From contig NZ_JAKKCM010000019.1 of assembly GCF_021728395.1 (NCBI RefSeq), forward strand, positions 1 to 38,302: DNA of 38,302 bases. The letters run 5' to 3'. This DNA comes from Vibrio sp. J1-1 (lineage in GTDB: Bacteria > Pseudomonadota > Gammaproteobacteria > Enterobacterales > Vibrionaceae). The position numbers and the translations under genes were made by a program. Below, piece after piece: positions 15,335 to 23,775 of this stretch (positions are counted from its first letter, which is position 1; every line of letters starts with the position of its first letter). The notes under the pieces were generated by a model, which saw nothing but the letters and a program-made list of their open reading frames with translations, made no database searches and was not told the DNA's origin.

Positions 15335-15934
15335 CTACACGGACGTGCGTTCGTACAGGCGGTAACTGACCTGGCCAGCGGTTTTTTCTCGATGCAGATG
15401 CCAGCTTTCCGGTAGGTCGATAATATTCAGTTCTTTCTCAGTTTCAATATAAACCATCGCATCTTCAGCAAGCCAGCCGTTTTGCTCTAGCAAGGTCACG
15501 GTTTCATCCAGTAAACCTTTACGAAATGGCGGATCAATAAAGACCACATGATGAGGCGTTCCTGGCTGCTTTAGGAAGCTCAGGGCGTCGGTATTCACCA
15601 CCTCAATGTTGGTTGCATTTAAAGACGCTACGTTTTGCTTCAGCTGCTGAAACGCTTGTGGGTTCAGTTCAACCATCGTTACTTGCTCTGCCTGACGCGA
15701 GGCGGATTCAAAGCCTAAGCCGCCAGAACCAGCAAACAAGTCGAGACACTTTGCTTGCGGCACATCTTGCGCCAGCCAGTTAAATAGCGTCTCTTTTACG
15801 CGATCGGTGGTTGGACGTAAGCCCTCAGCATCATGAACTGGGAGTTTTCGGCCTCTCCATAAGCCACTAATAATACGAACGAAGCCCGTTGTTGGCTTTT
15901 TTTGTGATGAGTTTTGCTGGCGACGTCTTACCAT
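15335..15934 (-). CDS. rsmD: 16S rRNA (guanine(966)-N2)-methyltransferase RsmD
   Basis: RsmD methylates G966 of 16S rRNA within assembled 30S particles, using S-adenosylmethionine. The 199-residue protein carries SGLWRGRKLPV and GLRPTTDRVKETLFNWL near the start, the SAM-binding LDLFAGSGGLGFE near residue 65, and the catalytic VFIDPPF motif near residue 131. The gene diverges from ftsY over a 223-base gap, the same arrangement as in E. coli. Confidence 0.95.
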   Translation of the reverse strand: MVRRRQQNSSQKKPTTGFVRIISGLWRGRKLPVHDAEGLRPTTDRVKETLFNWLAQDVPQAKCLDLFAGSGGLGFESASRQAEQVTMVELNPQAFQQLKQNVASLNATNIEVVNTDALSFLKQPGTPHHVVFIDPPFRKGLLDETVTLLEQNGWLAEDAMVYIETEKELNIIDLPESWHLHREKTAGQVSYRLYERTSV

Positions 15935-16157
15935 AGATTTTTTGACCGCTAATAAAGTGATACTATATCCAATCGCCCAAGCATTGAGCTTGGATACAGC
16001 CCAGAATATTCAAGATGACAGAGTGTAACACTAATAAGATTAGATTCACCTAATTGAAAAGTTTTCACATCTTTGTCATTCGCCTTTTTTAGACGGATAA
16101 TAATCTTGTCAAAAAAGAGTCATTAATAGATAAAAAGATAATCTAGGATAGCCCCAG

Positions 16158-17366
16158 ATGACGGAAAAAAAGAAGCGCGGATTACTTTCGTGGCTAGGTT
16201 TTGGTGATGAAGAGCAAAGCCAACAACCAAAAACTGAAGAAACAGTAAAAGAAGAAGCAGTGGAAGCGGCTTCTGAAGAGCAACCTACTGAAGAGGCTGC
16301 TCTGCAAGCAGAAGAAAAAAACACAGTTGAAGAAGAGCCTGAAAAGGTTGAGCCTGTCCCGGGAGAAGCAGAAGCAGAAGCAGAAGCGCCTGAAGTGCCT
16401 GAAGTGCCAGTGGCGGCTCGTGTTCAGGAGCAGGAAAAGCCTACGGAAAGTTTCTTCGCACGTCTAAAGCGTAGCTTAAGCCGTACCAAAGCAAACATCG
16501 GTGCTGGCTTCTTTGGCTTGTTCAGCGGTAAAAAAATCGATGAGGATCTGTTTGAGGAGCTCGAAGAGCAACTGCTTATCGCTGATGTGGGCATGAATAC
16601 CACAACGAAAATCATCAATAACCTGACAGAAAAAGCATCTCGCGGCGATCTTAAAGATGGCGAAGCTCTTTACGGTTTATTGAAAGAAGAAATGGCAGAA
16701 ATTCTATCTAAAGTAGAACAGCCACTAGAAATCAATACCAGTAAAACACCTTACGTTATCTTGATGGTTGGCGTAAACGGCGTGGGTAAAACCACCACTA
16801 TCGGTAAATTGGCGAAGCAGTTCCAGAACCAGGGTAAGAAAGTGATGTTAGCTGCCGGCGATACGTTCCGTGCAGCCGCGGTAGAGCAGCTTCAGGTATG
16901 GGGTGAACGTAACAACGTTCCTGTGATTGCTCAACATACTGGTGCTGACAGCGCTTCGGTTATCTATGATGCGATTGAAGCGGCAAAAGCACGTGGTGTG
17001 GATGTGGTTATCGCTGATACGGCAGGCCGTCTGCAAAACAAAGCGAACCTGATGGAAGAGTTACGCAAGATCATTCGTGTGATGAAGAAGATTGATGACT
17101 CTGCACCACACGAGATCATGCTGACACTTGATGCCGGAACTGGTCAAAATGCGATCAGTCAGGCGAAGCTTTTCAGTGACGTTTCACCTATCACTGGGAT
17201 TACATTAACTAAGCTGGATGGCACAGCGAAAGGCGGCGTGATTTTCGCTATTGCTGATCAGTTTGGTATTCCAATTCGTTACATTGGTGTAGGCGAAGGC
17301 ATCGAAGATTTGCGTCCTTTTGAAACTCAAGAGTTCATTGACGCACTATTCAGCCGCGAAGAGTAA
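16158..17366 (+). CDS. ftsY: Signal recognition particle receptor FtsY
   Basis: FtsY docks SRP-ribosome complexes at the inner membrane for co-translational insertion. The 402-residue protein has a Glu-rich acidic A domain (about 18-90), then the NG domain. Its GTPase motifs are visible: GVNGVGKTTT (205-214), DTAGR near 286 and TKLDGTAKGG near 353. An amphipathic stretch ESFFARLKRSL precedes the N domain. It is first in the ftsY-ftsE-ftsX order, 22 bases before ftsE. The A domain contains a short tandem of EAEAEA repeats (about 70-77), a likely site of length variation. Confidence 0.97.
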   Translation: MTEKKKRGLLSWLGFGDEEQSQQPKTEETVKEEAVEAASEEQPTEEAALQAEEKNTVEEEPEKVEPVPGEAEAEAEAPEVPEVPVAARVQEQEKPTESFFARLKRSLSRTKANIGAGFFGLFSGKKIDEDLFEELEEQLLIADVGMNTTTKIINNLTEKASRGDLKDGEALYGLLKEEMAEILSKVEQPLEINTSKTPYVILMVGVNGVGKTTTIGKLAKQFQNQGKKVMLAAGDTFRAAAVEQLQVWGERNNVPVIAQHTGADSASVIYDAIEAAKARGVDVVIADTAGRLQNKANLMEELRKIIRVMKKIDDSAPHEIMLTLDAGTGQNAISQAKLFSDVSPITGITLTKLDGTAKGGVIFAIADQFGIPIRYIGVGEGIEDLRPFETQEFIDALFSREE

Positions 17367-17388
17367 ATTAAGTTAGAGGGAATCAAGG

Positions 17389-18063
17389 GTGATCAAATTT
17401 CAGCAAGTGAGTAAAGCTTACCGTGGTGGTCGACAAGCACTGCAAAAAGTCGACTTTCACCTGAGGCGTGGAGAGATGGCGTTTTTAGGCGGGCATTCTG
17501 GCGCTGGTAAAAGTACCTTGCTGAAATTAATCTGTGCGATTGAACGTCCGACGGATGGCACCATTCATTTTAATGATCATGACATCACTCGTATTTCGAA
17601 CCGAGATATCCCGTTTCTACGCCGCAATATCGGCATCGTATTTCAGGATCACCGTTTACTGATGGATCGCAGTGTGTACGACAATGTCGCACTGCCGATG
17701 CGCATCGAATCGATATCTGAAAATGAAATCAAACGTCGTGTTTCTGCATCGTTAGATAAAACCGGTCTGCTCGACAAAGCGCGTTGTTTGCCAAGTCAGC
17801 TTTCGGGCGGTGAACAGCAACGTGTGGGGATTGCCCGTGCCGTGGTGAATCGACCAACTTTGCTGGTGGCGGATGAGCCTACCGGTAACCTTGACCCTGA
17901 GCTGTCTAACCGAGTTCTGCGACTGTTTGAAGAGTTTAACCGTGCTGGCGTTACCATCCTACTTGCTACGCACGATATCGGGTTAGTGAACACTCGCCCA
18001 CAATATCGTCATTTTGAATTGAATCAAGGTTTCTTAAGCGAGGTACAAGACTATGGCAGGTAA
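17389..18063 (+). CDS. ftsE: Cell division ATP-binding protein FtsE
   Basis: FtsE is the cytoplasmic ATPase of the FtsEX complex, which drives periplasmic peptidoglycan hydrolase activation at the division septum. The 224-residue protein has Walker [10 protein letters not shown] (35-43), the Q-loop in FQDH, the ABC signature [14 protein letters not shown] near 139 and Walker [13 protein letters not shown] near 158. It starts at GTG 17389, with AGAGGGAAT upstream. Its last 11 bases overlap ftsX, which implies coupled translation. Confidence 0.96.
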   Translation: MIKFQQVSKAYRGGRQALQKVDFHLRRGEMAFLGGHSGAGKSTLLKLICAIERPTDGTIHFNDHDITRISNRDIPFLRRNIGIVFQDHRLLMDRSVYDNVALPMRIESISENEIKRRVSASLDKTGLLDKARCLPSQLSGGEQQRVGIARAVVNRPTLLVADEPTGNLDPELSNRVLRLFEEFNRAGVTILLATHDIGLVNTRPQYRHFELNQGFLSEVQDYGR

Positions 18064-19021
18064 AAAACTCTCGCAAAAGAAAGGTAAACGCAGCAGTGCT
18101 AAACGAGCCAATACCGATGGGTTTTTCTCTGTTCATGTTAAGCAAGCAAAAGCGTCTTTTTCTGCCCTGTGGCAACGACCTCTAGGTAACATTTTAACGC
18201 TGGCAGTGGTCTCAATCGCATTGGCGATGCCAGCCTGCCTGTACTTATTAGGGAAAAATGTCGCAGGTGCGGCAGAAGATGTCGCATCACCATCACAAGT
18301 GAGTGCGTATTTAGTCGAAGGTATGCCTGATGCGCGCGTGATGGTACTCAAGGATGAAATCGAAACCTGGCCTTTAGTTAAAGCTGTGGAATATATTTCT
18401 CCGCAGCAAGGGTTGGCCGATCTAAGCCAATATGCGGGCTTCGATCAGGCGCTGAGTTTGTTAAGTGGCTATGCACTGCCAGGCGTACTGGTGATTACAC
18501 CGGACTCTGAACTTAAAAGTGATATTCAGTCGATAGCCCAGGACGTTCGTAAGCAGCAAGATGTTACCGATGTCCGGCTTGATGAAGATTGGCTGGCTCG
18601 ACTTGATGCTATCAAAACACTGGCCAGCATTATCGTTATCACACTGACGGTGCTGATGCTCGGTGCGGTATTTTTAATTGTCGGCAATACATTACGATTC
18701 AATGTATTGGCGAATAAAGAAGAAATTCAAACCATGAAGCTGATTGGTGCAACTGACAGCTTTATTCTTCGCCCTTATTTATACACTGGCATGTGGTTTG
18801 GTGTATTGGGGGCAATCATTGCTTGGTTAGCGACGACGGTGATGACCTTTGTCATGAATAGTGCAGTGGAAGATTTAGCGGCATTGTATGACAGCCAGTT
18901 CCGTTTGAATGGTCTAAACTGGGATGAATCTCTGCTGCTTATTATCACAGGTAGCTTGATAGGTTGTATCGCTGCGCGTATTTCTGCACAGCGTCACCTA
19001 AAAGAAATTGAACCAGTTTAA
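18053..19021 (+). CDS. ftsX: Cell division membrane protein FtsX
   Basis: FtsX is the membrane subunit of FtsEX and passes ATP-driven motion to periplasmic cell-wall hydrolase activators. The 322-residue protein has a basic cytoplasmic N terminus, one helix near 45-65, a periplasmic domain to about 180, and three further helices with the typical IQTMKLIGATDSFILRPYL (KLIGAT) coupling segment near 225. The start lies inside ftsE. There is no clear terminator after it, so some rpoH transcripts may come from the ftsYEX promoter. Confidence 0.95.
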   Translation: MAGKKLSQKKGKRSSAKRANTDGFFSVHVKQAKASFSALWQRPLGNILTLAVVSIALAMPACLYLLGKNVAGAAEDVASPSQVSAYLVEGMPDARVMVLKDEIETWPLVKAVEYISPQQGLADLSQYAGFDQALSLLSGYALPGVLVITPDSELKSDIQSIAQDVRKQQDVTDVRLDEDWLARLDAIKTLASIIVITLTVLMLGAVFLIVGNTLRFNVLANKEEIQTMKLIGATDSFILRPYLYTGMWFGVLGAIIAWLATTVMTFVMNSAVEDLAALYDSQFRLNGLNWDESLLLIITGSLIGCIAARISAQRHLKEIEPV

Positions 19022-19052
19022 GTGATGACGGTCTTATACTTGGAATTTATTA

Positions 19053-19070
19053 GTACAAGCTAATTTGTAC
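19053..19070. repeat. Perfect inverted repeat upstream of rpoH
   Basis: GTACAA (19053-19058) and TTGTAC (19065-19070) are separated by GCTAAT. The 18-bp dyad lies just upstream of a candidate promoter and resembles an operator. A second dyad, CTTGAA (19113-19118) with TTCAAG (19135-19140), lies closer to the gene. The binding factors are unknown. Confidence 0.4.
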
Positions 19071-19073
19071 CTC

Positions 19074-19101
19074 TTGTATAGAACACTTGTTTATGGATAA
19101 T
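19074..19101 (+). promoter_or_regulatory. Candidate rpoH promoter
   Basis: TTGTAT (19074-19079) and GATAAT (19096-19101) are 16 bases apart, about 95 bases before the rpoH start. The -10 is a good match and the -35 is weak. No convincing sigma-E or sigma-32 promoter was found by eye. Confidence 0.3.
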
Positions 19102-19196
19102 TGCTCGCCCTTCTTGAAACTTGTTCATTTTGAGTTCAAGATATCGAAGCTAAATTGCAATGTAATGCTCCAGATCAGAGATTGATGAGGAATTGA

Positions 19197-20054
19197 ATGA
19201 CAAAAGAAGCGTATCCGATGGCTCTAGTCACGCAAGATAGCCTTGATAGCTATATTCGCTCCGTTAACAGCTACCCAATGCTGACGGTAGATGAAGAGCG
19301 TGAGCTGGCAGAACGATTACACTACAAAGGTGAGATTGAAGCCGCAAAAGGGCTGATCCTGTCACACCTGAGATTCGTTGTTCACGTTGCTCGAGGTTAC
19401 TCAGGCTACGGTTTGCCAATGGCAGACTTAGTGCAAGAGGGCAATATCGGCCTAATGAAAGCGGTTAAGCGCTTTAACCCAGAAGTGGGTGTGCGTTTGG
19501 TGTCTTTTGCGGTCCACTGGATTAAAGCAGAGATTCATGAATACGTGCTGCGTAACTGGCGTATTGTTAAGATCGCAACGACCAAAGCACAGCGTAAATT
19601 ATTCTTTAACCTGCGCAAGTCGAAAAAGCGTTTGGGTTGGTTCAATAACGGTGAAGTAGAAACGGTTGCTCGTGAGTTGGGCGTTGAGCCTTCAGAAGTC
19701 CGTGAGATGGAATCCCGTCTGGCGGCGGTGGACTCTACGTTTGATATGCCAACCGACGAAGACGACAGCTCAAACAACTACACTGCACCGATGTTTTATC
19801 TAGAAGATAAATCATCAGATGTTGCTGATAATGTTGAAGCGGCAAACTGGGAAATGCATACCAATAATCGTCTTGGTCACGCACTTGCAAGCCTGGATGA
19901 GCGTAGTCAGCGTATTGTGCGTTCTCGTTGGTTAGACGATGAGAAAGCCACACTGCAGGATTTAGCCGATGAGTTTGGTGTTTCTGCCGAGCGTATTCGT
20001 CAGCTGGAAAAGAATGCAATGAAGAAGCTCAAACTGGCCGTTGGTGAGTTCTAA
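19197..20054 (+). CDS. rpoH: RNA polymerase heat-shock sigma factor RpoH (sigma-32)
   Basis: RpoH directs RNA polymerase to heat-shock genes. The 285-residue protein has region 1.2/2.1 ([16 protein letters not shown]), the region 2 core [16 protein letters not shown], the RpoH box [10 protein letters not shown] near residue 132, which is specific to sigma-32, and a region 4.2 helix-turn-helix near the C terminus ([20 protein letters not shown]). GAGGAA precedes ATG 19197. It follows ftsX as in other Gammaproteobacteria and ends at a clear terminator. Confidence 0.97.
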   Translation: MTKEAYPMALVTQDSLDSYIRSVNSYPMLTVDEERELAERLHYKGEIEAAKGLILSHLRFVVHVARGYSGYGLPMADLVQEGNIGLMKAVKRFNPEVGVRLVSFAVHWIKAEIHEYVLRNWRIVKIATTKAQRKLFFNLRKSKKRLGWFNNGEVETVARELGVEPSEVREMESRLAAVDSTFDMPTDEDDSSNNYTAPMFYLEDKSSDVADNVEAANWEMHTNNRLGHALASLDERSQRIVRSRWLDDEKATLQDLADEFGVSAERIRQLEKNAMKKLKLAVGEF

Positions 20055-20087
20055 CGCCAGCTTCTAAGCAAAAGCAAATTTTCATAG

Positions 20088-20118
20088 AAAGCCGAGATCA
20101 TGCGATCTCGGCTTTTTT
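20088..20118 (+). terminator. rpoH terminator
   Basis: Stem GCCGAGATC (20091-20099) pairs with GATCTCGGC (20104-20112), extended by three A-T pairs, with loop ATGC and six T residues after. It lies 33 bases past the rpoH stop. Confidence 0.9.
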
Positions 20119-20120
20119 AT

Positions 20121-20356
20121 TTTGGATCGAAAGTCGATAACGTTTGCGATCCAAATTTTATGTGCTACCTGTGTATAACTCTGTGAAGTAATTATTTATC
20201 AACTGTTCGAAAGCGGGGAAAAATAAGGCGTTCAGACGTTTTTCAGTTTGGGGATAGTTAGTAATATACACACAGCTAGATCAAGATCATCACTACATAT
20301 TGTGGATCAAAAGATCAAAATATACTTTATCAACGCAATCCACAGCTTTATCCACA
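20121..20356. other. DnaA-box and GATC-rich intergenic region between rpoH and glpE
   Basis: Two exact DnaA boxes are present: TTATCCACA (20348-20356, plus strand) and TTATACACA (20170-20178, minus strand). Near matches are ATATACACA (20264-20272) and TGTGGATCA (20301-20309), one mismatch each, plus TTATCAACT (20196) and TTATCAACG (20327), two mismatches each. GATC occurs eight times from 20096 to 20316, including tandem AGATCA (20278-20289) and tandem GATCAAAA (20305-20320). An inverted repeat TTTGGATCG/CGATCCAAA flanks 20121-20155. The region resembles a DnaA-titrating or origin-like site more than a plain promoter region, but it is not the usual oriC neighbourhood. Confidence 0.5.
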
Positions 20357-20437
20357 TGCGGTTGTAATGTGTACACTTTTAAATTCCCGGATAATTCTTG
20401 TGTCTAAATTTAGCGTTGGATAGGTTACAATGGCAGC

Positions 20438-20523
20438 ATATACCCAAGTGACTTCATGGCGCGGAATCTAGGCTATCTTGTGATATTGGCTCAATCGTAC
20501 GTCACTAGGTTATTTGGGTATAT
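20438..20523. repeat. Vibrio-type palindromic intergenic repeat (MITE-like)
   Basis: ATATACCCAA (20438-20447) and TTGGGTATAT (20514-20523) form perfect terminal inverted repeats of an 86-bp unit with partial inner symmetry (AGTGAC near the left end, GTCACT near the right). Repeats ending in this ATATACCCAA sequence recur between genes in vibrio genomes, to my recollection. This copy lies 22 bases before glpE. No coding potential. Confidence 0.6.
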
Positions 20524-20545
20524 TAATAAGACAATGAGAAAGTAA

Positions 20546-20866
20546 ATGGATCAGTTTCAGCATATCGATGTGCAAGGTGCCCAAGCACTGCTCGAGCAGG
20601 GTGAAGCAAAGCTTGTGGATATCCGTGACCCTCAATCGTTTGCCGTAGCACATGCGGAGTCGGCATTTCATCTAACTAACGACTCGATCGTCTCTTTCAT
20701 GGACGATGTGGAGTTTGAGCAACCGGTACTTGTCATCTGCTACCACGGCATTAGCAGTCAGGGGGCGGCGCAATACTTGGTCAATCAAGGCTTTGAGCAA
20801 GTGTACAGTGTGGATGGCGGTTTTGAAGCCTGGCAACGAGCCGAGCTACCGATAGTGAGAAATTAA
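20546..20866 (+). CDS. glpE: Thiosulfate sulfurtransferase GlpE (rhodanese)
   Basis: GlpE is a single-domain cytoplasmic rhodanese that moves sulfane sulfur from thiosulfate to cyanide or thioredoxin. The 106-residue length equals the family norm. The active loop CYHGISS begins at Cys65, and the N-terminal VDIRDPQSF and C-terminal DGGFEAWQ motifs are typical. Its stop overlaps the glpG start by one base, so glpE-glpG form an operon. A palindromic repeat lies directly upstream. Confidence 0.94.
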   Translation: MDQFQHIDVQGAQALLEQGEAKLVDIRDPQSFAVAHAESAFHLTNDSIVSFMDDVEFEQPVLVICYHGISSQGAAQYLVNQGFEQVYSVDGGFEAWQRAELPIVRN

Positions 20867-21708
20867 TGAAGAGATTGGTAACGTTAAATAACCCACGCAT
20901 GGCTCAAGCTTTCATCGATTATATGGCTTCTCGTCATATTGAAATTCAGATGATGCCTGAAGGACAGGGGCAGTTTGCGCTTTGGCTGACGGATAGCCAA
21001 CATGAAATCGAAGCAGAGGCCGAGCTGAAACATTTCTTGGCTAACCCTTCCGATTCCAAATACAGCGCTGCTTCGTGGAACGTTGCCGAGACTCGTAAGA
21101 GTCAATTTCATTACTCAAGCCCAAGCATCATGAGCATGGTCAAAGCGAAAGCTGGCCCTGTGACACTATTGATCATGGCAGTGTGTGTCGTTATCTACGG
21201 TTTACAGATGATCGGCTTTGGTCGGGGCGTGTTTGCAGCGATGCATTTCCCGGCATTTGAAGGCCAACAATGGCAGTTGTGGCGTTGGCTGAGTCATGCT
21301 CTGCTGCACTTCTCTGCAACCCATATCATCTTTAACTTACTGTGGTGGTGGCAACTGGGTGGTGACATTGAACGTCGCCTCAGTTCCGGAAAACTACTGC
21401 AAGTTTTTGTCGTTTCTGCCGCCTTGTCTGGCGCGGGGCAATTTTATGTTGAAGGGGCGAATTTTGGCGGATTATCTGGCGTCGTGTACGCGCTGCTCGG
21501 TTATCTGTGGATCTTGGGTTATCGCCTACCGCATCTTGGATTGACGTTACCAAAACCCATCATTGTATTTATGTTGGTTTGGCTAGTGCTTGGTTTTGTC
21601 CAGCCGTTTATGGCGATTGCCAATACTGCACATTTGGTGGGGTTGATTTCGGGAATGGCGATTGCGCTGTTTGATTCGGGAAAAATGAAGTACCAACAGA
21701 AAGCTTAA
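20866..21708 (+). CDS. glpG: Rhomboid intramembrane serine protease GlpG
   Basis: GlpG cleaves membrane proteins within the bilayer. The 280-residue protein has a cytoplasmic N-terminal domain (to about 95) and six transmembrane helices. The catalytic dyad is visible as Ser204 in GGLSGVVYAL and His256 in NTAHLVGL. The L1 loop (FEGQQWQLWRWLSHALLH) and the HIIFNLLW helix with the oxyanion-hole residues are conserved. It is the second gene of the glpE-glpG pair; glpR is not adjacent here, unlike E. coli. Confidence 0.95.
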   Translation: MKRLVTLNNPRMAQAFIDYMASRHIEIQMMPEGQGQFALWLTDSQHEIEAEAELKHFLANPSDSKYSAASWNVAETRKSQFHYSSPSIMSMVKAKAGPVTLLIMAVCVVIYGLQMIGFGRGVFAAMHFPAFEGQQWQLWRWLSHALLHFSATHIIFNLLWWWQLGGDIERRLSSGKLLQVFVVSAALSGAGQFYVEGANFGGLSGVVYALLGYLWILGYRLPHLGLTLPKPIIVFMLVWLVLGFVQPFMAIANTAHLVGLISGMAIALFDSGKMKYQQKA

Positions 21709-21715
21709 GGCATAA

Positions 21716-21741
21716 AAAAGACCGCTGCGAAGCGGTCTTTT
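21716..21741. terminator. Bidirectional terminator after glpG
   Basis: An 11-bp stem (21716-21726 with 21731-21741) closes a GCGA tetraloop, with A residues before and T residues after. It also lies just past the stop of the convergent FliL-like gene. Confidence 0.9.
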
Positions 21742-21760
21742 AGTTTTGTGCATGTTGTGT

Positions 21761-22171
21761 TTACTGATAGAGATATTTGGTAAACAACAAATCCGCAATA
21801 ATCGTTTTCCCGGTTTCAGGTAGGAGCGTTTTGTTTAACCTTGTTACTAAGGTCTTTCGTAAATCTTCCCTACCAGAGAGAGACTTGATGGTATCTTCGG
21901 TCTGCTTGCCGAGCAGTTCGATGATAGCGTCGCGAATCAATGGTTGGTGATGTTCAATTATGGTCAGGTCTTGCTGGCTCATGACCATAATATCGATACG
22001 CACTTGAACGTAACCTAACTTTTTTCCTTTGGTGTAAAAGTTGGTGGTTAAGTCCGGCTCTAGAGTGAAGTACGCTAACTGAGGTCCAGCTTGTTCCGTC
22101 TTAGCCCAGGTTGGTGTGGAGATAAGCATGGTTAACGCAAAAATAGTTTGGGCTATATAACGTTTGTACAT
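21761..22171 (-). CDS. FliL-family protein with a cleavable signal peptide
   Basis: The 136-residue protein ends in a FliL-type domain: AYFTLEPDLTTNFY, VQVRIDIMV and the helix LRKTLVTRLNKTLLPETGK match the flagellar basal body-associated FliL family. Classical FliL has an uncleaved membrane anchor within a flagellar operon. This one instead begins with a signal peptide that looks cleavable (after TPTWA, about residue 23), and no flagellar genes are near. It is probably a periplasmic paralogue whose partner is unknown. It diverges from ubiC and shares the glpG terminator. Confidence 0.78.
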   Translation of the reverse strand: MYKRYIAQTIFALTMLISTPTWAKTEQAGPQLAYFTLEPDLTTNFYTKGKKLGYVQVRIDIMVMSQQDLTIIEHHQPLIRDAIIELLGKQTEDTIKSLSGREDLRKTLVTRLNKTLLPETGKTIIADLLFTKYLYQ

Positions 22172-22323
22172 ATTTCTAACTTTTCTTTCTCTGGATCGCG
22201 ATATTCGAATCGCTTCAGTCTTGGTACAATAGACCGTCTATAACAAATAATGAACTTACGGTTTCAGTAAGACGGTAAGTTGTTGCTTTATTCTACGCAT
22301 AAAGCCTCTAATTGAATACTAGT

Positions 22324-22863
22324 ATGAATCAGCCAATATCACGCTATCTTGCTTCTTTATTGGAAGTAGAGTGGCAAAAGCCCGAAGAGTTTGAATTTCC
22401 AAATGAATTTGCCAAGCATTGGCTTGAAGAGCAAGGGTCTTTGTCACGTCGTTTAAAGCAGCACTGTCAGGCTCTGACAGTGGAATTGCTACAAAATCAA
22501 ATTGTCACAGCGAAGACACTGAAACAGGATGAAAGTCAGTTATTGTCTGAGCAAGATTGCCTGTTACGAGAGGTGGTTTTGTGTGGTGACGAAAGTCCTT
22601 GGGTTATTGGACGTACGCTCATTCCTTGCACGACACTTGTCGATCAGCAATACGATTTGGCTGAACAAGGGGATATCCCTTTGGGTCTGACCGTATTTAG
22701 TGCGGATAACGTAGAGCGAGACTCGCTGCAAATGGGGTGGGCAAACCTGCCTCAAGGCCGGTTTTTAGCGAGACGTTCAAGGTTGTGGATGAATCATAAA
22801 CCGATGTTAGTCGCCGAGTTATTCTTATCTCATTCACCTATTTACGCTAAGGAGAAAGTGTAA
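22324..22863 (+). CDS. ubiC: Chorismate pyruvate-lyase UbiC
   Basis: UbiC removes pyruvate from chorismate to give 4-hydroxybenzoate, the first committed step of ubiquinone synthesis. The 179-residue protein carries the REVVLCGDESPWVIGRTLIP core with the substrate-binding arginine and a C-terminal AELFLSHSPIY with the key glutamate. The frame is open to a TTG at 22312, but ATG 22324 is preferred and gives the usual length. Its stop abuts the ubiA start, so the two form an operon. Confidence 0.93.
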   Translation: MNQPISRYLASLLEVEWQKPEEFEFPNEFAKHWLEEQGSLSRRLKQHCQALTVELLQNQIVTAKTLKQDESQLLSEQDCLLREVVLCGDESPWVIGRTLIPCTTLVDQQYDLAEQGDIPLGLTVFSADNVERDSLQMGWANLPQGRFLARRSRLWMNHKPMLVAELFLSHSPIYAKEKV

Positions 22864-23718
22864 ATGTCCGCAGAAAAAGCCAAAGCATATTGGCAACTGA
22901 CGCGAATGGACCGACCAATTGGGTCTTTGCTACTGCTGTGGCCAACCGTTTGGGCACTTGTCATTGCAGCACAGGGTGTGCCGAGTTGGGATGTATTGCT
23001 TGTGTTTGTATTAGGTGTGTTTCTTATGCGAAGTGCAGGTTGTGTGATCAACGACTTCGCAGATCGTAAAGTCGATGGGCACGTAAAGCGTACTAAACAA
23101 CGCCCGTTACCGTCGGGGAGAGTTACGGCGAAAGAAGCAATAGGTCTGTTTCTGGTATTAGCCGTGAGCTCATTTTTATTGGTGTTGACCATGAATTCAC
23201 TGACGATTCAATTGTCGTTTGCGGGTGTTGCTCTGGCTTTCATCTACCCGTTTATGAAGCGCTACACCCATCTTCCGCAATTGTTTTTGGGGCTAGCTTT
23301 TAGTTGGGCAATCCCTATGGCGTGGGCAGCACAAACGGGTGAACTGCCTTTGATTGTATGGTTTATCTTTGTGATTAATGCGCTGTGGACCATTGCTTAC
23401 GACACCCAATATGCAATGGTTGATCGTGATGATGATTTGAAAATCGGCATTAAATCGACCGCGATTTTGTTTGGTCGTCATGACAAGTTAATCATCGGTA
23501 TTTTGCAGCTAATAACCTTAGCGATGCTGGTTGGGCTAGGGCAGTTTTACCAGCTAGGGCAGAGCTACTACTGGACAATTCTGATTGCCGCTTCACTGTT
23601 TGTTTATCAGCAGCATTTGATTCGCCACCGAGAACGCGACTTATGCTTTAGAGCATTTCTTAACAATAACTATGTCGGTATGGTTATCGCCATCGGTTTA
23701 TTAGTGGCGTTTTGGTAG
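22864..23718 (+). CDS. ubiA: 4-hydroxybenzoate octaprenyltransferase UbiA
   Basis: UbiA attaches the polyprenyl chain to 4-hydroxybenzoate in the inner membrane. The 284-residue protein has about eight to nine helices and both metal-binding Asp motifs: NDFADRKVD (63-71) followed by [10 protein letters not shown], and [13 protein letters not shown] near 190. It lies directly after ubiC with an AGGAGA ribosome site inside the end of ubiC and is followed by a terminator shared with plsB. The plsB-ubiA-ubiC cluster matches enterobacteria. Confidence 0.95.
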   Translation: MSAEKAKAYWQLTRMDRPIGSLLLLWPTVWALVIAAQGVPSWDVLLVFVLGVFLMRSAGCVINDFADRKVDGHVKRTKQRPLPSGRVTAKEAIGLFLVLAVSSFLLVLTMNSLTIQLSFAGVALAFIYPFMKRYTHLPQLFLGLAFSWAIPMAWAAQTGELPLIVWFIFVINALWTIAYDTQYAMVDRDDDLKIGIKSTAILFGRHDKLIIGILQLITLAMLVGLGQFYQLGQSYYWTILIAASLFVYQQHLIRHRERDLCFRAFLNNNYVGMVIAIGLLVAFW

Positions 23719-23732
23719 GAACTCGAAAATTG

Positions 23733-23760
23733 AAAAAGGCATCCGATTGGATGCCTTTTT
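23733..23760. terminator. Bidirectional terminator between ubiA and plsB
   Basis: A 12-bp stem (23733-23744 with 23749-23760) closes the loop GATT, with five A residues before and T residues after. It lies between convergent genes. Confidence 0.92.
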
Positions 23761-23775
23761 TGTTTGTGCGTTTTG

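Noticed and set aside
15977-15993. Small hairpin CCAAGC/GCTTGG between rsmD and ftsY
   Set aside because: Only 6 pairs and no T run; not enough to call a terminator or repeat.
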